NCBI GenBank assembly: GCA_965219175.1
Contig: CBDCNI010000001.1
Span: 2,666,001-2,730,000 of the forward strand
Length of the DNA: 64,000 nucleotides
Source: JBBPZK01 sp965219175
Lineage (GTDB): Bacteria; Actinomycetota; Rubrobacteria; Rubrobacterales; Rubrobacteraceae
Direction of reading: 5' to 3'
Positions 43,064 through 51,467 of the stretch are shown piece after piece; positions within the stretch are counted from its first letter, which is position 1; every line of letters begins with the position of its first letter. A program made the position numbers and the translations under genes. Below the pieces are notes generated by a model. It worked only from the letters and a program-made list of their open reading frames with translations, did not search any database and was not told where the DNA came from.

Positions 43064-44830
43064 ATGTTCAGTCAGTTTGTACAAGATTATGCACCCATAG
43101 GGAACACGTTCGTCTCGGCTATCTTCGCAGCCTTGCCGATCCTCGTTCTACTCATCATGTTGGGAATACTACGCACCGCGGCCCACTGGGCGGCTGCGGC
43201 GGCGCTACTCTCGGCCATCCTGGTCGCCCTGATCGTCTACGGTATGCCTTTCGGGCTCACAATCTCGGCGACCGCCTACGGTGCGGCTTTCGGGCTCTGG
43301 CCGATAGCCTGGATCGTCTTGAACGCCATCTTCATCCACAACCTGACGGTAGAGACCGGAGCTTTCGACGTGGTCCGCGACTCGCTATCGTCACTGACGA
43401 CCGACCGGAGGTTACAGGCGCTCATCATCGCGTTCTCGTTCGGCGCGCTCCTGGAAGGAATCGCGGGCTTCGGCGCTCCGGTAGCGATCACCGCCGCCAT
43501 CATGGCGAGCCTCGGGTTCCGGGCGATATACGCGGCGTCCATCGCGCTGCTGGCGAATACAGCGCCCGTGGCTTTCGGCTCGCTTGGTATCCCAGTCGTC
43601 GCGTTGGGCGGCCTCGTAGCTCCGCTTATCGGCGCCCCGGAACCAAACGTCACCGGCGCCCTGACGGCAATGGTCGGCCGCCAACTGCCGCTCTTCGCCA
43701 TTATTATTCCCGGTTTCCTGGTTTTCGTGATGGCCGGGTGGCGCGGCATGATGGAGGTACTCCCGGCCGTTCTGACCGCAGGGTTCAGCTTCGCGGTCAC
43801 GCAGTTCCTCGTCTCCAACTTCATAGGTCCGCAACTCGTGGACGTGCTCGGTTCGCTCGTCTCTCTCGCCGCCCTCGTCATTCTGCTACGCGTCTGGCAG
43901 CCGTCGAGCGTGTGGCGCTTCGAGGGTGAAGATGAAGAGGCCGCGGCCCGATCCGGCGGGTCCGTCGAAGAACCCAGGGACTCGGTTGCGGAGTCTCGGG
44001 AAGATGAGATAAACGAAGCGGGGGCGGCGACTACGATGTCGGGACTGCGGGCGTGGTCACCGTACATAATCCTCGTCGTGGTCATAGTGATTTCCCGCCT
44101 CGGAGACCTCTTTCCGGGGCTGCCCGAGACTCTTCAGCCGGGGTACTGGTTGGAGAAGGCAACCATCGTCTTCTCCTGGCCGGGCCTCGATGGCCTGGTA
44201 CAGCGGGTGGCGCCGATAGTGTCGGAGCAGACCCCTTACCCGGCGGAGTACACGTTCAATATACTCTCCGCGGCCGGGACCGTGGTGCTTTTCGCGGCGA
44301 TCATCGCGGGCTTCGTCGTCGGGGCCGGCATCCCGACCATGATCCGGGTTTACGGACAGACGATCAACCAGATGAAGATGGCCCTGTTGACCATCGCCAT
44401 GATCCTGGCTATCGCTTTCGTAATGAATTACTCGGGGATGACTTCGACGCTCGGTCTCGCGTTCGCGGCGACCGGCTTCTTCTTCCCGTTCTTCTCGGCG
44501 TTCATCGGGTGGCTCGGCGTATTCCTCTCGGGTTCGGACACGGCCTCGAACAGCCTCTTCGGTCCCATGCAGGTCGTCACCGCCCAGCAACTCGGCATCA
44601 ACCCGATAATCGCGGGGGCGACAAACAGCTCCGGCGGCGTGATGGGCAAGATGATCTCCCCGCAGAACCTGACGGTCGGCGCTTCGGCCATAGGCCAGGT
44701 GGGCAGAGAGGCGGACATCTTCCGAATGACGTTCAAGTGGTCGGTGGTCCTGGCCGCCTCCGTGGGGATACTCTCAATGATCCAGGTTCACCTAATACCC
44801 TGGATCGCCCCAATGGTCGGCGGTGGTTAG
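43064..44830 (+). CDS. LctP-family permease, probably glycolate/lactate
   Basis: 588 aa with about 13 membrane segments. LctP/GlcA signatures: ALPILVLLIMLGILR, LLEGIAGFGAPVAITAAIMASLGF, LANTAPVAFGSLGIPVVALG, SGSDTASNSLFGPMQVVTAQQLGINP and NSSGGVMGKMISPQNLTVGASA. A charged loop at about residues 290-325 is longer than usual. Its place after gcl and glycerate kinase argues for glycolate uptake (GlcA-like). I prefer ATG 43064 to an in-frame TTG at 43052, which directly abuts the GGGGAGGGG site. A strong terminator follows the gene. Confidence 0.88.
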   Translation: MFSQFVQDYAPIGNTFVSAIFAALPILVLLIMLGILRTAAHWAAAAALLSAILVALIVYGMPFGLTISATAYGAAFGLWPIAWIVLNAIFIHNLTVETGAFDVVRDSLSSLTTDRRLQALIIAFSFGALLEGIAGFGAPVAITAAIMASLGFRAIYAASIALLANTAPVAFGSLGIPVVALGGLVAPLIGAPEPNVTGALTAMVGRQLPLFAIIIPGFLVFVMAGWRGMMEVLPAVLTAGFSFAVTQFLVSNFIGPQLVDVLGSLVSLAALVILLRVWQPSSVWRFEGEDEEAAARSGGSVEEPRDSVAESREDEINEAGAATTMSGLRAWSPYIILVVVIVISRLGDLFPGLPETLQPGYWLEKATIVFSWPGLDGLVQRVAPIVSEQTPYPAEYTFNILSAAGTVVLFAAIIAGFVVGAGIPTMIRVYGQTINQMKMALLTIAMILAIAFVMNYSGMTSTLGLAFAATGFFFPFFSAFIGWLGVFLSGSDTASNSLFGPMQVVTAQQLGINPIIAGATNSSGGVMGKMISPQNLTVGASAIGQVGREADIFRMTFKWSVVLAASVGILSMIQVHLIPWIAPMVGGG

Positions 44831-44856
44831 AACCTCGGAATAAACTTTGCAGCACG

Positions 44857-44893
44857 GGAGAGAGCCGGTAACTTGGCTCTCTCCTTCTTTATT
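44857..44893 (+). terminator. Intrinsic terminator of the gcl arm
   Basis: GGAGAGAGCC (44857-44866) pairs perfectly with GGCTCTCTCC (44875-44884) over an 8-base loop, followed by TTCTTTATT. It lies between convergent genes and overlaps the end of the minus-strand acetyltransferase. Confidence 0.85.
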
Positions 44894-45458
44894 TCCAGAG
44901 GTCAGCGGCTCTCTGGAAACCGGCCCGGTCTACGGTGTACCTGGCGCCCTCTCTCCCATCCGCCCATGCTACGCCCGTCTCCCTGTAGACGAACCTCGTC
45001 TCGAATACGAGGCCTGCTTTCTCCATAACGTGTATAGAAGCTACGTTCTCCGGCAAGGCAGTCGCCACCACACGATCCAGCCCGAGGTCGGCGAAACCTT
45101 TCTCGATCAGCGCCTTCGACCCTTCCGTGGCGTAACCTTTGCCCCACGCGTCGCGTTTGAGCCTGTAGCCCAGTTCCGCCTCCAGGGGTCGCTTCCCGAT
45201 CGGCTTGAGATGAAACCAGCCGACAAAGTCGTCGCTCGACTTCTCCACGACAGCCCAGTAACCGTAGTCGTCGTACTTCTCGTAGTAGTCGAGGAAAATG
45301 GGAAGGGTTTTGTCACGGATGACCTCGTAGCTCGTCGGATCTCCACCGTTCAAGTAGCGCATAACTTCCGGGTCCGAGTCGAGTTCGGAAAGGTTCTCTT
45401 CGTCATCGGGTACGAAGCGACGCAGTATCAGCCTTCTAGTTTGGAGGAAGATTTCCAT
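44889..45458 (-). CDS. GNAT acetyltransferase, RimJ/RimL-like
   Basis: 189 aa. Typical RimJ/L-type GNAT: FLQTRRLILRRFVPDDEENLSELDSDPEVMRYL at the N-terminus, YGYWAVVEKSSDDFVGWF, AELGYRLKRDAWGKGYATEGSKALIEKGF for acetyl-CoA binding, and ALPENVASIHVMEKAGLVFE. It may acetylate a protein N-terminus or a small amine. The ATG at 45458 has AAAGGAG upstream; a longer frame to 45506 lacks support. The stop lies within the terminator region of the glycolate arm. Confidence 0.88.
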   Translation of the reverse strand: MEIFLQTRRLILRRFVPDDEENLSELDSDPEVMRYLNGGDPTSYEVIRDKTLPIFLDYYEKYDDYGYWAVVEKSSDDFVGWFHLKPIGKRPLEAELGYRLKRDAWGKGYATEGSKALIEKGFADLGLDRVVATALPENVASIHVMEKAGLVFETRFVYRETGVAWADGREGARYTVDRAGFQRAADLWK

Positions 45459-45604
45459 CGCTTCTCCTTTGAAAGATAGATGGAGAGAAGACTCGTAAGG
45501 TAACATCTCGTTAACAGTGGCGCTTTAGTGATGGATAGTAAGATCTCTCGGAGAGGTTCGGGTCTTGGGCGAGGGGATCGGGTAGATGGTTGCAGGTATC
45601 GGAG

Positions 45605-46528
45605 GTGGGTGAGTTCTTCTCGGATTTGAGGAGCGCGCTCGGGCTCGTCGTGATCAAGCAGGTGGCGCTCAAGGTGCGCGACAACGATTTGCTCGGGCTC
45701 GCGGGGCAACTGGCTTACTTTTTCCTGCTCTCCCTCTTTCCTTTCCTTATAGTCTTGGTCGCGCTGGCGGGGCTCATTCTGAACAAGCCGGAGTCGGCGG
45801 TCGGACACCTAGTCGAACGCGGCGGGACCTTCCTGCCACAAGAGGCGATCTCCCTGATCGTGGACTACATGGACAGAACGCTCAGGAATACCGGCTCCGG
45901 CGTGCTACTTCTCGGCGTAACCACGACTATTTGGCTCGGCTCCGCCGCCTCCATCTCGATCACGAAAGCGGCCAACCGGGCCTACGAAGTCGTCGAGAGC
46001 CGCTCCTTCTGGAAGCTGCGGGGGACCTCGCTCCTGCTGGCGGTCGGGTTCATGCTACTGATAGTTTCCCTGGTCCTCCTGATCTTCAAAGTGGAGGTAT
46101 TCTTTCAGGGGCCGGACAGGACGTTCAGCCTGATACTGTCTCTCTGGAGCGTCTTGCGTTGGGTAGTCGCCTTCGTCGTCGTAACCGCCGCCCTGGACAT
46201 TCTCTACTACTTGGCCCCGAACGCCGTGGTGTCGTTCCGTTGGATCACACCGGGCGGTGCGGTAGCGACTTTCCTGATGTTCGTCGGCAGCATCGCCCTG
46301 AGCTTCTACGTAACCAACCTCGGGAACTACGACCGCGTCTACGGCCAACTCGGCGCGGTCATCGTCCTGATGCTCTGGCTATACGTCACCGGCCTGATGG
46401 TTCTCGTCGGGATTGAAGTGAACGCCGTCCTGGCCCGCCGGGCCGAAAGGAAACTCGACAAGAAACTGGTCCACCCCGAAGGCCCGCCCAAAGGCTCACC
46501 CGAAGATTCCCTGGATATAGATCAGTAG
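45605..46528 (+). CDS. YihY/BrkB-family membrane protein (copy 1)
   Basis: 307 aa, six membrane segments. VRDNDLLGLAGQLAYFFLLSLFPFLIVLVALAGLI and SFRWITPGGAVATFLMFVGSIALSFYVTNLGNYDRVYGQLGAVIVLMLWLYVTGLMVLVGIEVNAVLA are the YihY signatures. The family was once misnamed RNase BN; its function is uncertain. A paralogue at 55504-56397 shares most of the sequence. I start at GTG 45605 by analogy with the paralogue; TTG 45590 is an alternative. Confidence 0.9.
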   Translation: MGEFFSDLRSALGLVVIKQVALKVRDNDLLGLAGQLAYFFLLSLFPFLIVLVALAGLILNKPESAVGHLVERGGTFLPQEAISLIVDYMDRTLRNTGSGVLLLGVTTTIWLGSAASISITKAANRAYEVVESRSFWKLRGTSLLLAVGFMLLIVSLVLLIFKVEVFFQGPDRTFSLILSLWSVLRWVVAFVVVTAALDILYYLAPNAVVSFRWITPGGAVATFLMFVGSIALSFYVTNLGNYDRVYGQLGAVIVLMLWLYVTGLMVLVGIEVNAVLARRAERKLDKKLVHPEGPPKGSPEDSLDIDQ

Positions 46529-46557
46529 CCAGGGCTCGTAGCCAGGGCCCGTAGCCA
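46525..46557. repeat. 13-bp tandem repeat, 2.5 copies
   Basis: GTAGCCAGGGCTC, GTAGCCAGGGCCC and a partial GTAGCCA follow each other, starting at the stop of the YihY gene, then a run CTTTTTAGCC. The array may contribute a terminator between the convergent genes. Confidence 0.6.
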
Positions 46558-46564
46558 TAACTTT

Positions 46565-47623
46565 TTAGCCGGAAGATCGTCCGGCCTTGCCGGTCTCGTC
46601 GCCGGCGGGCGTCACGCTTTCCAGTTTCAGGTCTTCCAGTATGAGCGAGGCGACGCGGCGGTCTCTCTCTCCGAGCGCTTCGGGGTTTTTCTCGTGCTGG
46701 TGATAGGTCTTCATCTCGGAGATAAGCGTGGCCGCGTCTTCGCGCTGGAGGTAGATGATGACGCCCTCTCCCTCGCGCCGGATGCTCTCCATAGAGTCCG
46801 CGAGTCGTTCTCCGCAGCCGCACCTCGTAGAGTTGAGAGTGTCGCCCATCGTGCAAGCCGGATGAAGATGGACCGTAGTCCCTTTAGAGCCCTCCGGCTC
46901 TCCCATGATGAGGGCGAGGTGGGTCGTGTCGTTGCCCTCGTTCTCGTAGGCTTTCACGCGGAACGGGCCGAACTTCGTGGGCAGTTTGCTCTCGCCGGTG
47001 CAGCGGACTTGCCCGTCGTGGAGACGCCGATATTCGGCGATCTGCTCAACGGTCACCATCTTGACGCCGTGCTCCTCCGAGAATATCTCCAGGTCCGGGA
47101 CGCGGGCCATCGTGCCGTCGTCTTTCATGATCTCGCAGATGAGACCGACGGGACCGAAGCCCGCCAGACGCGCCAGGTCCACGGCTGATTCGGTCTGGCC
47201 GGGCCGCTCCAGAACGCCGCCGGAACGGGCGCGCAACGGGGAGACGTGACCCGGCATGACGAGGTCTTCCGGGCCGCTCTCGGGGTCGGCGGCGACCTGA
47301 ATGGTCCTGGCGCGGTCGGCGGCCGAGATGCCGCTCGTAACGCCCGTCGCCGCCTCGATGGTTACCGTGAAAGCCGTCTCCATCCGGGGGGCGTTGTGCT
47401 TCTCCATATCGGGAACGTCCAGCCGGTCGAGCACCTCGGAAGTCATCGGCACGCAGATCAAACCGCGCCCGTAACTCGCCATGAAGTTGATAGCCTCCGG
47501 CGTCACGAGTTCGGCGGCCATCGTCAGGTCGCCCTCGTTCTCCCGGTCCTCATCGTCACAGACGATGACCATCTTCCCTTGACGGATGTCCTCTAGTATC
47601 TCTTCTACCGGGCTGAAGGCCAC
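46565..47623 (-). CDS. RibBA-like protein with altered RibB site and eroded GTP cyclohydrolase II domain
   Basis: 352 aa against the usual ~400 or more for RibBA. The N-terminal RibB domain (DHBP synthase) keeps CDDEDRENEGDL, YGRGLICVP and TSGISAADRARTI, but the metal-binding His of the GHTEA motif is Gln143 (RPGQTESAVDL). The C-terminal RibA domain keeps the zinc cysteines C257, C268 and C270 (HPACTMGD, TRCGCGE), but the catalytic RxEGRGIGL loop reads QREDAATLI and the LLTNNP motif is gone, with about 55 residues missing. GTG 47623 has AAAGGAG six bases upstream. It may lack GCH II activity, or serve another reaction. No FMN riboswitch was recognised upstream. Confidence 0.8.
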   Translation of the reverse strand: MAFSPVEEILEDIRQGKMVIVCDDEDRENEGDLTMAAELVTPEAINFMASYGRGLICVPMTSEVLDRLDVPDMEKHNAPRMETAFTVTIEAATGVTSGISAADRARTIQVAADPESGPEDLVMPGHVSPLRARSGGVLERPGQTESAVDLARLAGFGPVGLICEIMKDDGTMARVPDLEIFSEEHGVKMVTVEQIAEYRRLHDGQVRCTGESKLPTKFGPFRVKAYENEGNDTTHLALIMGEPEGSKGTTVHLHPACTMGDTLNSTRCGCGERLADSMESIRREGEGVIIYLQREDAATLISEMKTYHQHEKNPEALGERDRRVASLILEDLKLESVTPAGDETGKAGRSSG

Positions 47624-48434
47624 TGCTCGCTCCTTTTCAAAACTCTTCCGCTTCTTCCGTAATCCGTCCGGTGATAAGTCTAACCTTTCTCGTCCGGCTG
47701 CGGCGTGAAAGACTGAAAACGATGCCGCGTTCGTGTATCTGCGTGTGTCCTCCGCGCTCCAGCAGGAGAAACTCAAGGACCCCGACTAGAACCCCACACT
47801 CTCCACAACGCCGTGGTTAGAAGTGTGTAGAAAAAATACATAATAGGTCGTATAGCAATCCGCCCGTCGTAGGGCATTATTGGTGTCAGGCTCTGCGGAC
47901 CGGTGTACTCCTTTTTCCGTGTCTCTCTTCCCCCGGTACATCGGCCCGCACCCTTCTTCTCCACGCCGGGACGGGTGGAGCCAAGCTCGGGGACTTGTGG
48001 AGAAGAGGTAGGAACCCGGCCCGCGGCTCGTCGCGAGAAAAGTTGCATCTTTCGGCCCACGTAAATATCCGGGTGACGTGCAAGTATCTCGGGGGTTGTG
48101 CCAAGGAGTGTTTGACGATAAGATACATTTTGTACAAAAGAAAGCCGTGCTGGTGTGCTTTGATCTCCGGGGTTCGCGATGTGGCGAGACGTTGGAAGAT
48201 CGGTCGTTAGCGGTGAGAATGGAGCTTTGTTCGAGCCTGGTATACAGGAGCCGGGCTTACTCCACGGGCTTTCCATCGCAGTCGCCATGCTCGTGTCACG
48301 TTCGCGGGACACGTTTAGCTGGACGCAAAATCGGGGTCGGCAACAGCCGAGAACGCCCCGTTAAATCACCCCAAGCTCGGGGCTTGTCCGGGTCAGGCGA
48401 ATCCGGATAAGTACGAAAAGCGAAGGGTGAGTCC
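47624..48434. other. 811-base intergenic region without a convincing gene
   Basis: Divergent upstream region of the RibBA-like gene and the kinase gene at 48435. Open frames here lack ribosome sites and family likeness. It holds TTGACG at 48113-48118, a 12-bp palindrome at 48128-48139 and two AAGCTCGGGG elements near 47983 and 48373. An untranslated RNA is possible but I cannot name one. Confidence 0.5.
48128..48139. promoter_or_regulatory. Palindrome TTTTGTACAAAA
   Basis: A perfect 12-bp palindrome in an A+T-rich patch, 10 bases after a TTGACG that could be a -35. It may be a regulator site for a transcript toward 48435, although about 300 bases remain to that start. Confidence 0.35.
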
Positions 48435-49553
48435 ATGGCGCCGGAACTGGATACGACGAGGTACGATTCCGGCCGGGATCACGCGTGGGCGGCGGACGCG
48501 CTCATTGAGCATTCCGCGGAGATTCTCGAAGATTACCAGCGGCAACTGGAGGGTTCCGAGAACCTGCTGGCGCTCGGTAGCGGCTTCACGGAGGAGCGTC
48601 TGAAGGCCGAAGGACGCGCCACGCTGGACCTAGCGGCGCGTCACCTGAGAGACGAGGCCGCGAGCCGCGAGGATGAAGACGGTTTCTATCCGGAAACGGC
48701 GCATGGAGAAGACGCCATCATGGCCCACCCGGATGATTCCCTCCAGGCTGGGATGATGCTCTGCGAGGCGGCAATGACCTTCCTCGAAAGAGAGTTCCCG
48801 GACGATTACTCGCTTCAAGACGCGGTGACCCTTACGCTGAAAGTCCAGGAGAGCATAATGACCCAAGTCGGGCAGGCGTCGGTCGCCGCCTACACCAATC
48901 ACTTGTTGAACAAAGTCCACGAGACCCAGGTAGAGGAGCGAAAGCGCTTTTCGAGGGAGTTGCACGACCGGGTCGCCCACTCTATAGCGATCATCAACCA
49001 AAACCTGGAACTTTACGAGTTCCTCCGCGAGCGTGACCCGGTGGTGGCGGCGGAGAAGATAGAGCGGGTACGGAAGATAGGACGGGACGCTGCTCGGACG
49101 ACCCGCGACATGGCTTGGGAGATACGCGAGATGGAGAGTTTCGAGGAACTCTCCATCGCCCTGGAGAACCTGCTCAATGCGAGCGTCGCGCCGGGAGTGG
49201 AGTACGAGATCATTACGGAAGGCGAGGAATCTCAATTGGCTCCGCGCGTCCGCAGCCAGCTTTACCTGATCCTGCGAGAAGGCATCCGCAACGCGGTGAC
49301 ACACTCCGGGAGCGAGAAGGTAGAGGTGACCCTGGATGTCTCGCCGGAAGAGGTGCGGGTGGGGGTCACCGACTACGGCGACGGCTTCGAGCTAAATGGA
49401 AACTCTCCGGGCAACGGCGTCGGGATACGGTCCATGAGAGAGCGGACCTCAATGCTAGGAGGGACCTTGAAAGTTTCCTCTATTCCGGGAGATGGGACGC
49501 GGGTCGTGGCGCGTGTTCCGCTCCAAAAAGACGGGCGTGGCGGCGATGGATAA
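48435..49553 (+). CDS. Cytoplasmic sensor histidine kinase, HisKA_3 type
   Basis: 372 aa without membrane segments. Residues 1-165 are a helical sensor domain of unclear family. H177 in KRFSRELHDRVAHSIAIINQNLE is the phosphoacceptor. The ATPase domain has LREGIRNAVTHSGS (N box), TDYGDGFELNG and GNGVGIRSMRERTSMLGG. ATG 48435 follows a GAAGGGTGA site. Its stop overlaps the response-regulator start by 8 bases, so the pair is coupled. A soluble kinase implies an intracellular signal or a membrane-protein partner elsewhere. Confidence 0.9.
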   Translation: MAPELDTTRYDSGRDHAWAADALIEHSAEILEDYQRQLEGSENLLALGSGFTEERLKAEGRATLDLAARHLRDEAASREDEDGFYPETAHGEDAIMAHPDDSLQAGMMLCEAAMTFLEREFPDDYSLQDAVTLTLKVQESIMTQVGQASVAAYTNHLLNKVHETQVEERKRFSRELHDRVAHSIAIINQNLELYEFLRERDPVVAAEKIERVRKIGRDAARTTRDMAWEIREMESFEELSIALENLLNASVAPGVEYEIITEGEESQLAPRVRSQLYLILREGIRNAVTHSGSEKVEVTLDVSPEEVRVGVTDYGDGFELNGNSPGNGVGIRSMRERTSMLGGTLKVSSIPGDGTRVVARVPLQKDGRGGDG

Positions 49554-50226
49554 CAAGATTATAAGGGTGGTGCTGGCTGACGATCACACCATGTTCCGCC
49601 AGGGGCTCGCGGAAATGCTCTCAACCGACGAGAGTATAGAGATCGTGGGAGAGGCGGCGAACGGGGCCGAGGCGGTCGCCGCGATCGAGAGAGAAAAGCC
49701 GGACGTGATGATCCTGGACGTGGAGATGCCCATAATGGACGCAAGAGAGGTGGTAGACGAGGTCGCGAGGCTCTCTTTCAGGCCGAAGATCGTGGTGGTT
49801 ACCATGTTCGACCATCCGCACCTGGTGAGGGACCTGCTCGCGCGCGGGGCGAGCGCCTACCTGGTAAAGAGCGCCACGATGGAAGAGTTGATCTCGGCGG
49901 TGCATACCGTCGCCCACAACCCTCGCGAAGACAACGTGACCATCGCGGTCCCGCGCGAAGTGCTCGACCGGATCGAGCACCGGGATAGACACAGCCTCTC
50001 CGACAGAGAGATGGAGGTGCTGCTACTCGCGGCCCGCGGCCTCTCCAACCAGCAGGCGGCCGTCCGCCTCCGTCTCTCAGAGGCGACCGTCAAGCGCCAC
50101 CTCGCCAACATCTACCAGAAGATAAACGTCAACTCCCGCGGAGAAGCGACCCGAAAAGCGCTCGCGGAAGGTTGGATCTCCTCCCTGGACCTGACGAGAG
50201 AGAGAGAGATGAGAGACAGTGATTGA
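49546..50226 (+). CDS. NarL/LuxR-family response regulator
   Basis: 226 aa. Receiver domain with D12/D13, phosphoacceptor D58 (DVMILDVEMP) and Lys in AYLVKSATMEEL; LuxR HTH SDREMEVLLLAARGLSNQQAAVRLRLSEATVKRHLANIYQKINVNSRGEA. ATG 49546 overlaps the kinase stop; a frame extending upstream to 49492 only re-reads kinase DNA. The regulon is unknown. It converges with the LLM oxidoreductase gene 8 bases away. Confidence 0.93.
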   Translation: MDNKIIRVVLADDHTMFRQGLAEMLSTDESIEIVGEAANGAEAVAAIEREKPDVMILDVEMPIMDAREVVDEVARLSFRPKIVVVTMFDHPHLVRDLLARGASAYLVKSATMEELISAVHTVAHNPREDNVTIAVPREVLDRIEHRDRHSLSDREMEVLLLAARGLSNQQAAVRLRLSEATVKRHLANIYQKINVNSRGEATRKALAEGWISSLDLTREREMRDSD

Positions 50227-50234
50227 GTAGTCTC

Positions 50235-51188
50235 TCAGCCGAGCTTCGGCCGGATCTCCCGCGCGTAGAAGTCGAAGAAGCCTTTCTGCTCCGGCCCTAT
50301 CTGCTGGATGTAGATCTCATCGAAGCCCGCCTCCTCGTACTGGCGGATGTTTTCGAGATACTTCTCGGGGTCCGGTCCGCAGGGAACCTCCTCGGCCACC
50401 ATGTCCTCGGTGACGAGTTGGCTGGCCTGCTCGAAGTGAGCCGGGGTAGGCAGTATCTGGGCCAGCTCGCCCGGTAGCTGCTCGTTGGGCCAGGTCTTAT
50501 GAGCCGTCTCGCGGGCCCGCGCCTCGTCCTCCATCCAGCAGACCTTCATACCGCCGTGGGCGGGCTTGTCTCCCCCGCCGGACGACCTGAAGAGCGAGAC
50601 GGCGTCCGCGTCGGGGCCTACGTTGCAATAACCGTCCCCGATCCGTCCGGCCAGCCGCGTCGCCTTCGGCCCAAAACCCGAAACGAGGACCGGCGGTGGC
50701 TCCTCCGGGAGCGTGTAGATCCGGGCGTTCTCGACGGTATAGTGGAGGCCGTAGTGACTCTTCGTGCCGCCCTCCCAAAGCAGCCGCATCACCTCGATGG
50801 CTTCCTCCAGCATCTCCAAGCGGATATCCGTCTCCGGCCACGGATCACCGAATATGTGCTCGTTGAGCGCTTCGCCGGACCCGACGCCCAGGAAGAACTT
50901 TCCGTTCAACATTACGGCGGACGTGGCCGCAGCCTGGGCGATTATGGCCGGGTGAATTCGGACGGTCGGGCAAGTTACGGCGGTCGTGACGGGGAGAGAG
51001 CAAACCTGGGAAAGTCCACCAATCACCGACCAGATAAACGGGCTATTGCCCTGCTCTTCCGTCCACGGATGGAAATGGTCGGAGATCCAGAGAGTTTCGA
51101 ACCCCGCCTCCTCAGCCATCCGGGCCTGATCCAACAACTCAAGCGGCCCGAACTCCTCACACGACAGAAAGTAACCCATCTTCGCCAT
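50235..51188 (-). CDS. LLM-class F420-dependent oxidoreductase (F420-G6PDH-like)
   Basis: 317 aa luciferase-like TIM barrel. MGYFLSCEEFGPLELLDQARMAEEAGFETLWISDHFHPW, GLSQVCSLPVTTAVTCPTVRIHPAIIAQAAATSAVMLNGKFFLGVGSGEALNEHIFG and EMLEEAIEVMRLLWEGG are signatures of the subgroup close to F420-dependent glucose-6-phosphate dehydrogenase. It probably uses cofactor F420; the substrate is not defined. ATG 51188 has GAGAGGAG ten bases upstream. It is monocistronic. Confidence 0.9.
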   Translation of the reverse strand: MAKMGYFLSCEEFGPLELLDQARMAEEAGFETLWISDHFHPWTEEQGNSPFIWSVIGGLSQVCSLPVTTAVTCPTVRIHPAIIAQAAATSAVMLNGKFFLGVGSGEALNEHIFGDPWPETDIRLEMLEEAIEVMRLLWEGGTKSHYGLHYTVENARIYTLPEEPPPVLVSGFGPKATRLAGRIGDGYCNVGPDADAVSLFRSSGGGDKPAHGGMKVCWMEDEARARETAHKTWPNEQLPGELAQILPTPAHFEQASQLVTEDMVAEEVPCGPDPEKYLENIRQYEEAGFDEIYIQQIGPEQKGFFDFYAREIRPKLG

Positions 51189-51467
51189 ACTCGCGCAACT
51201 CCTCTCAACAGGGACAATGTATAGAAACTACCCTCTATCACGGCACAAGTAACCTGCGAACCCAGCGGATCCCTCCTCACCCGTCAAAGGAGACCCACGG
51301 CTCCCGCCCAGACCGCCACGTAAGAATAAGACCCTGAAAGCGAAACATGATACAATAATCACTATAAATGAATTCGGGTACCTTACCGGGATTCGAGTTG
51401 GAGTCCAAGCAGAGTCGAAGCCTCCTTCCCTGGGTTCTGAGTCCTTTTGAGAGAGAAGGCGGTTTTC

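Noticed and set aside
43276..44085. Minus-strand 269-codon frame opposite the LctP permease
   Set aside because: Permease motifs are on the plus strand; the frame is Ser/Thr/Pro-rich noise.
47624..47850. FMN riboswitch ahead of the RibBA-like gene
   Set aside because: I could not find the conserved FMN element sequences (AGGGGUGAAAUUCCC-like and downstream partners).
48078..48410. 110-codon plus-strand frame in the intergenic region
   Set aside because: No ribosome site, odd composition with scattered Cys, no family; kept only as part of the unexplained region.
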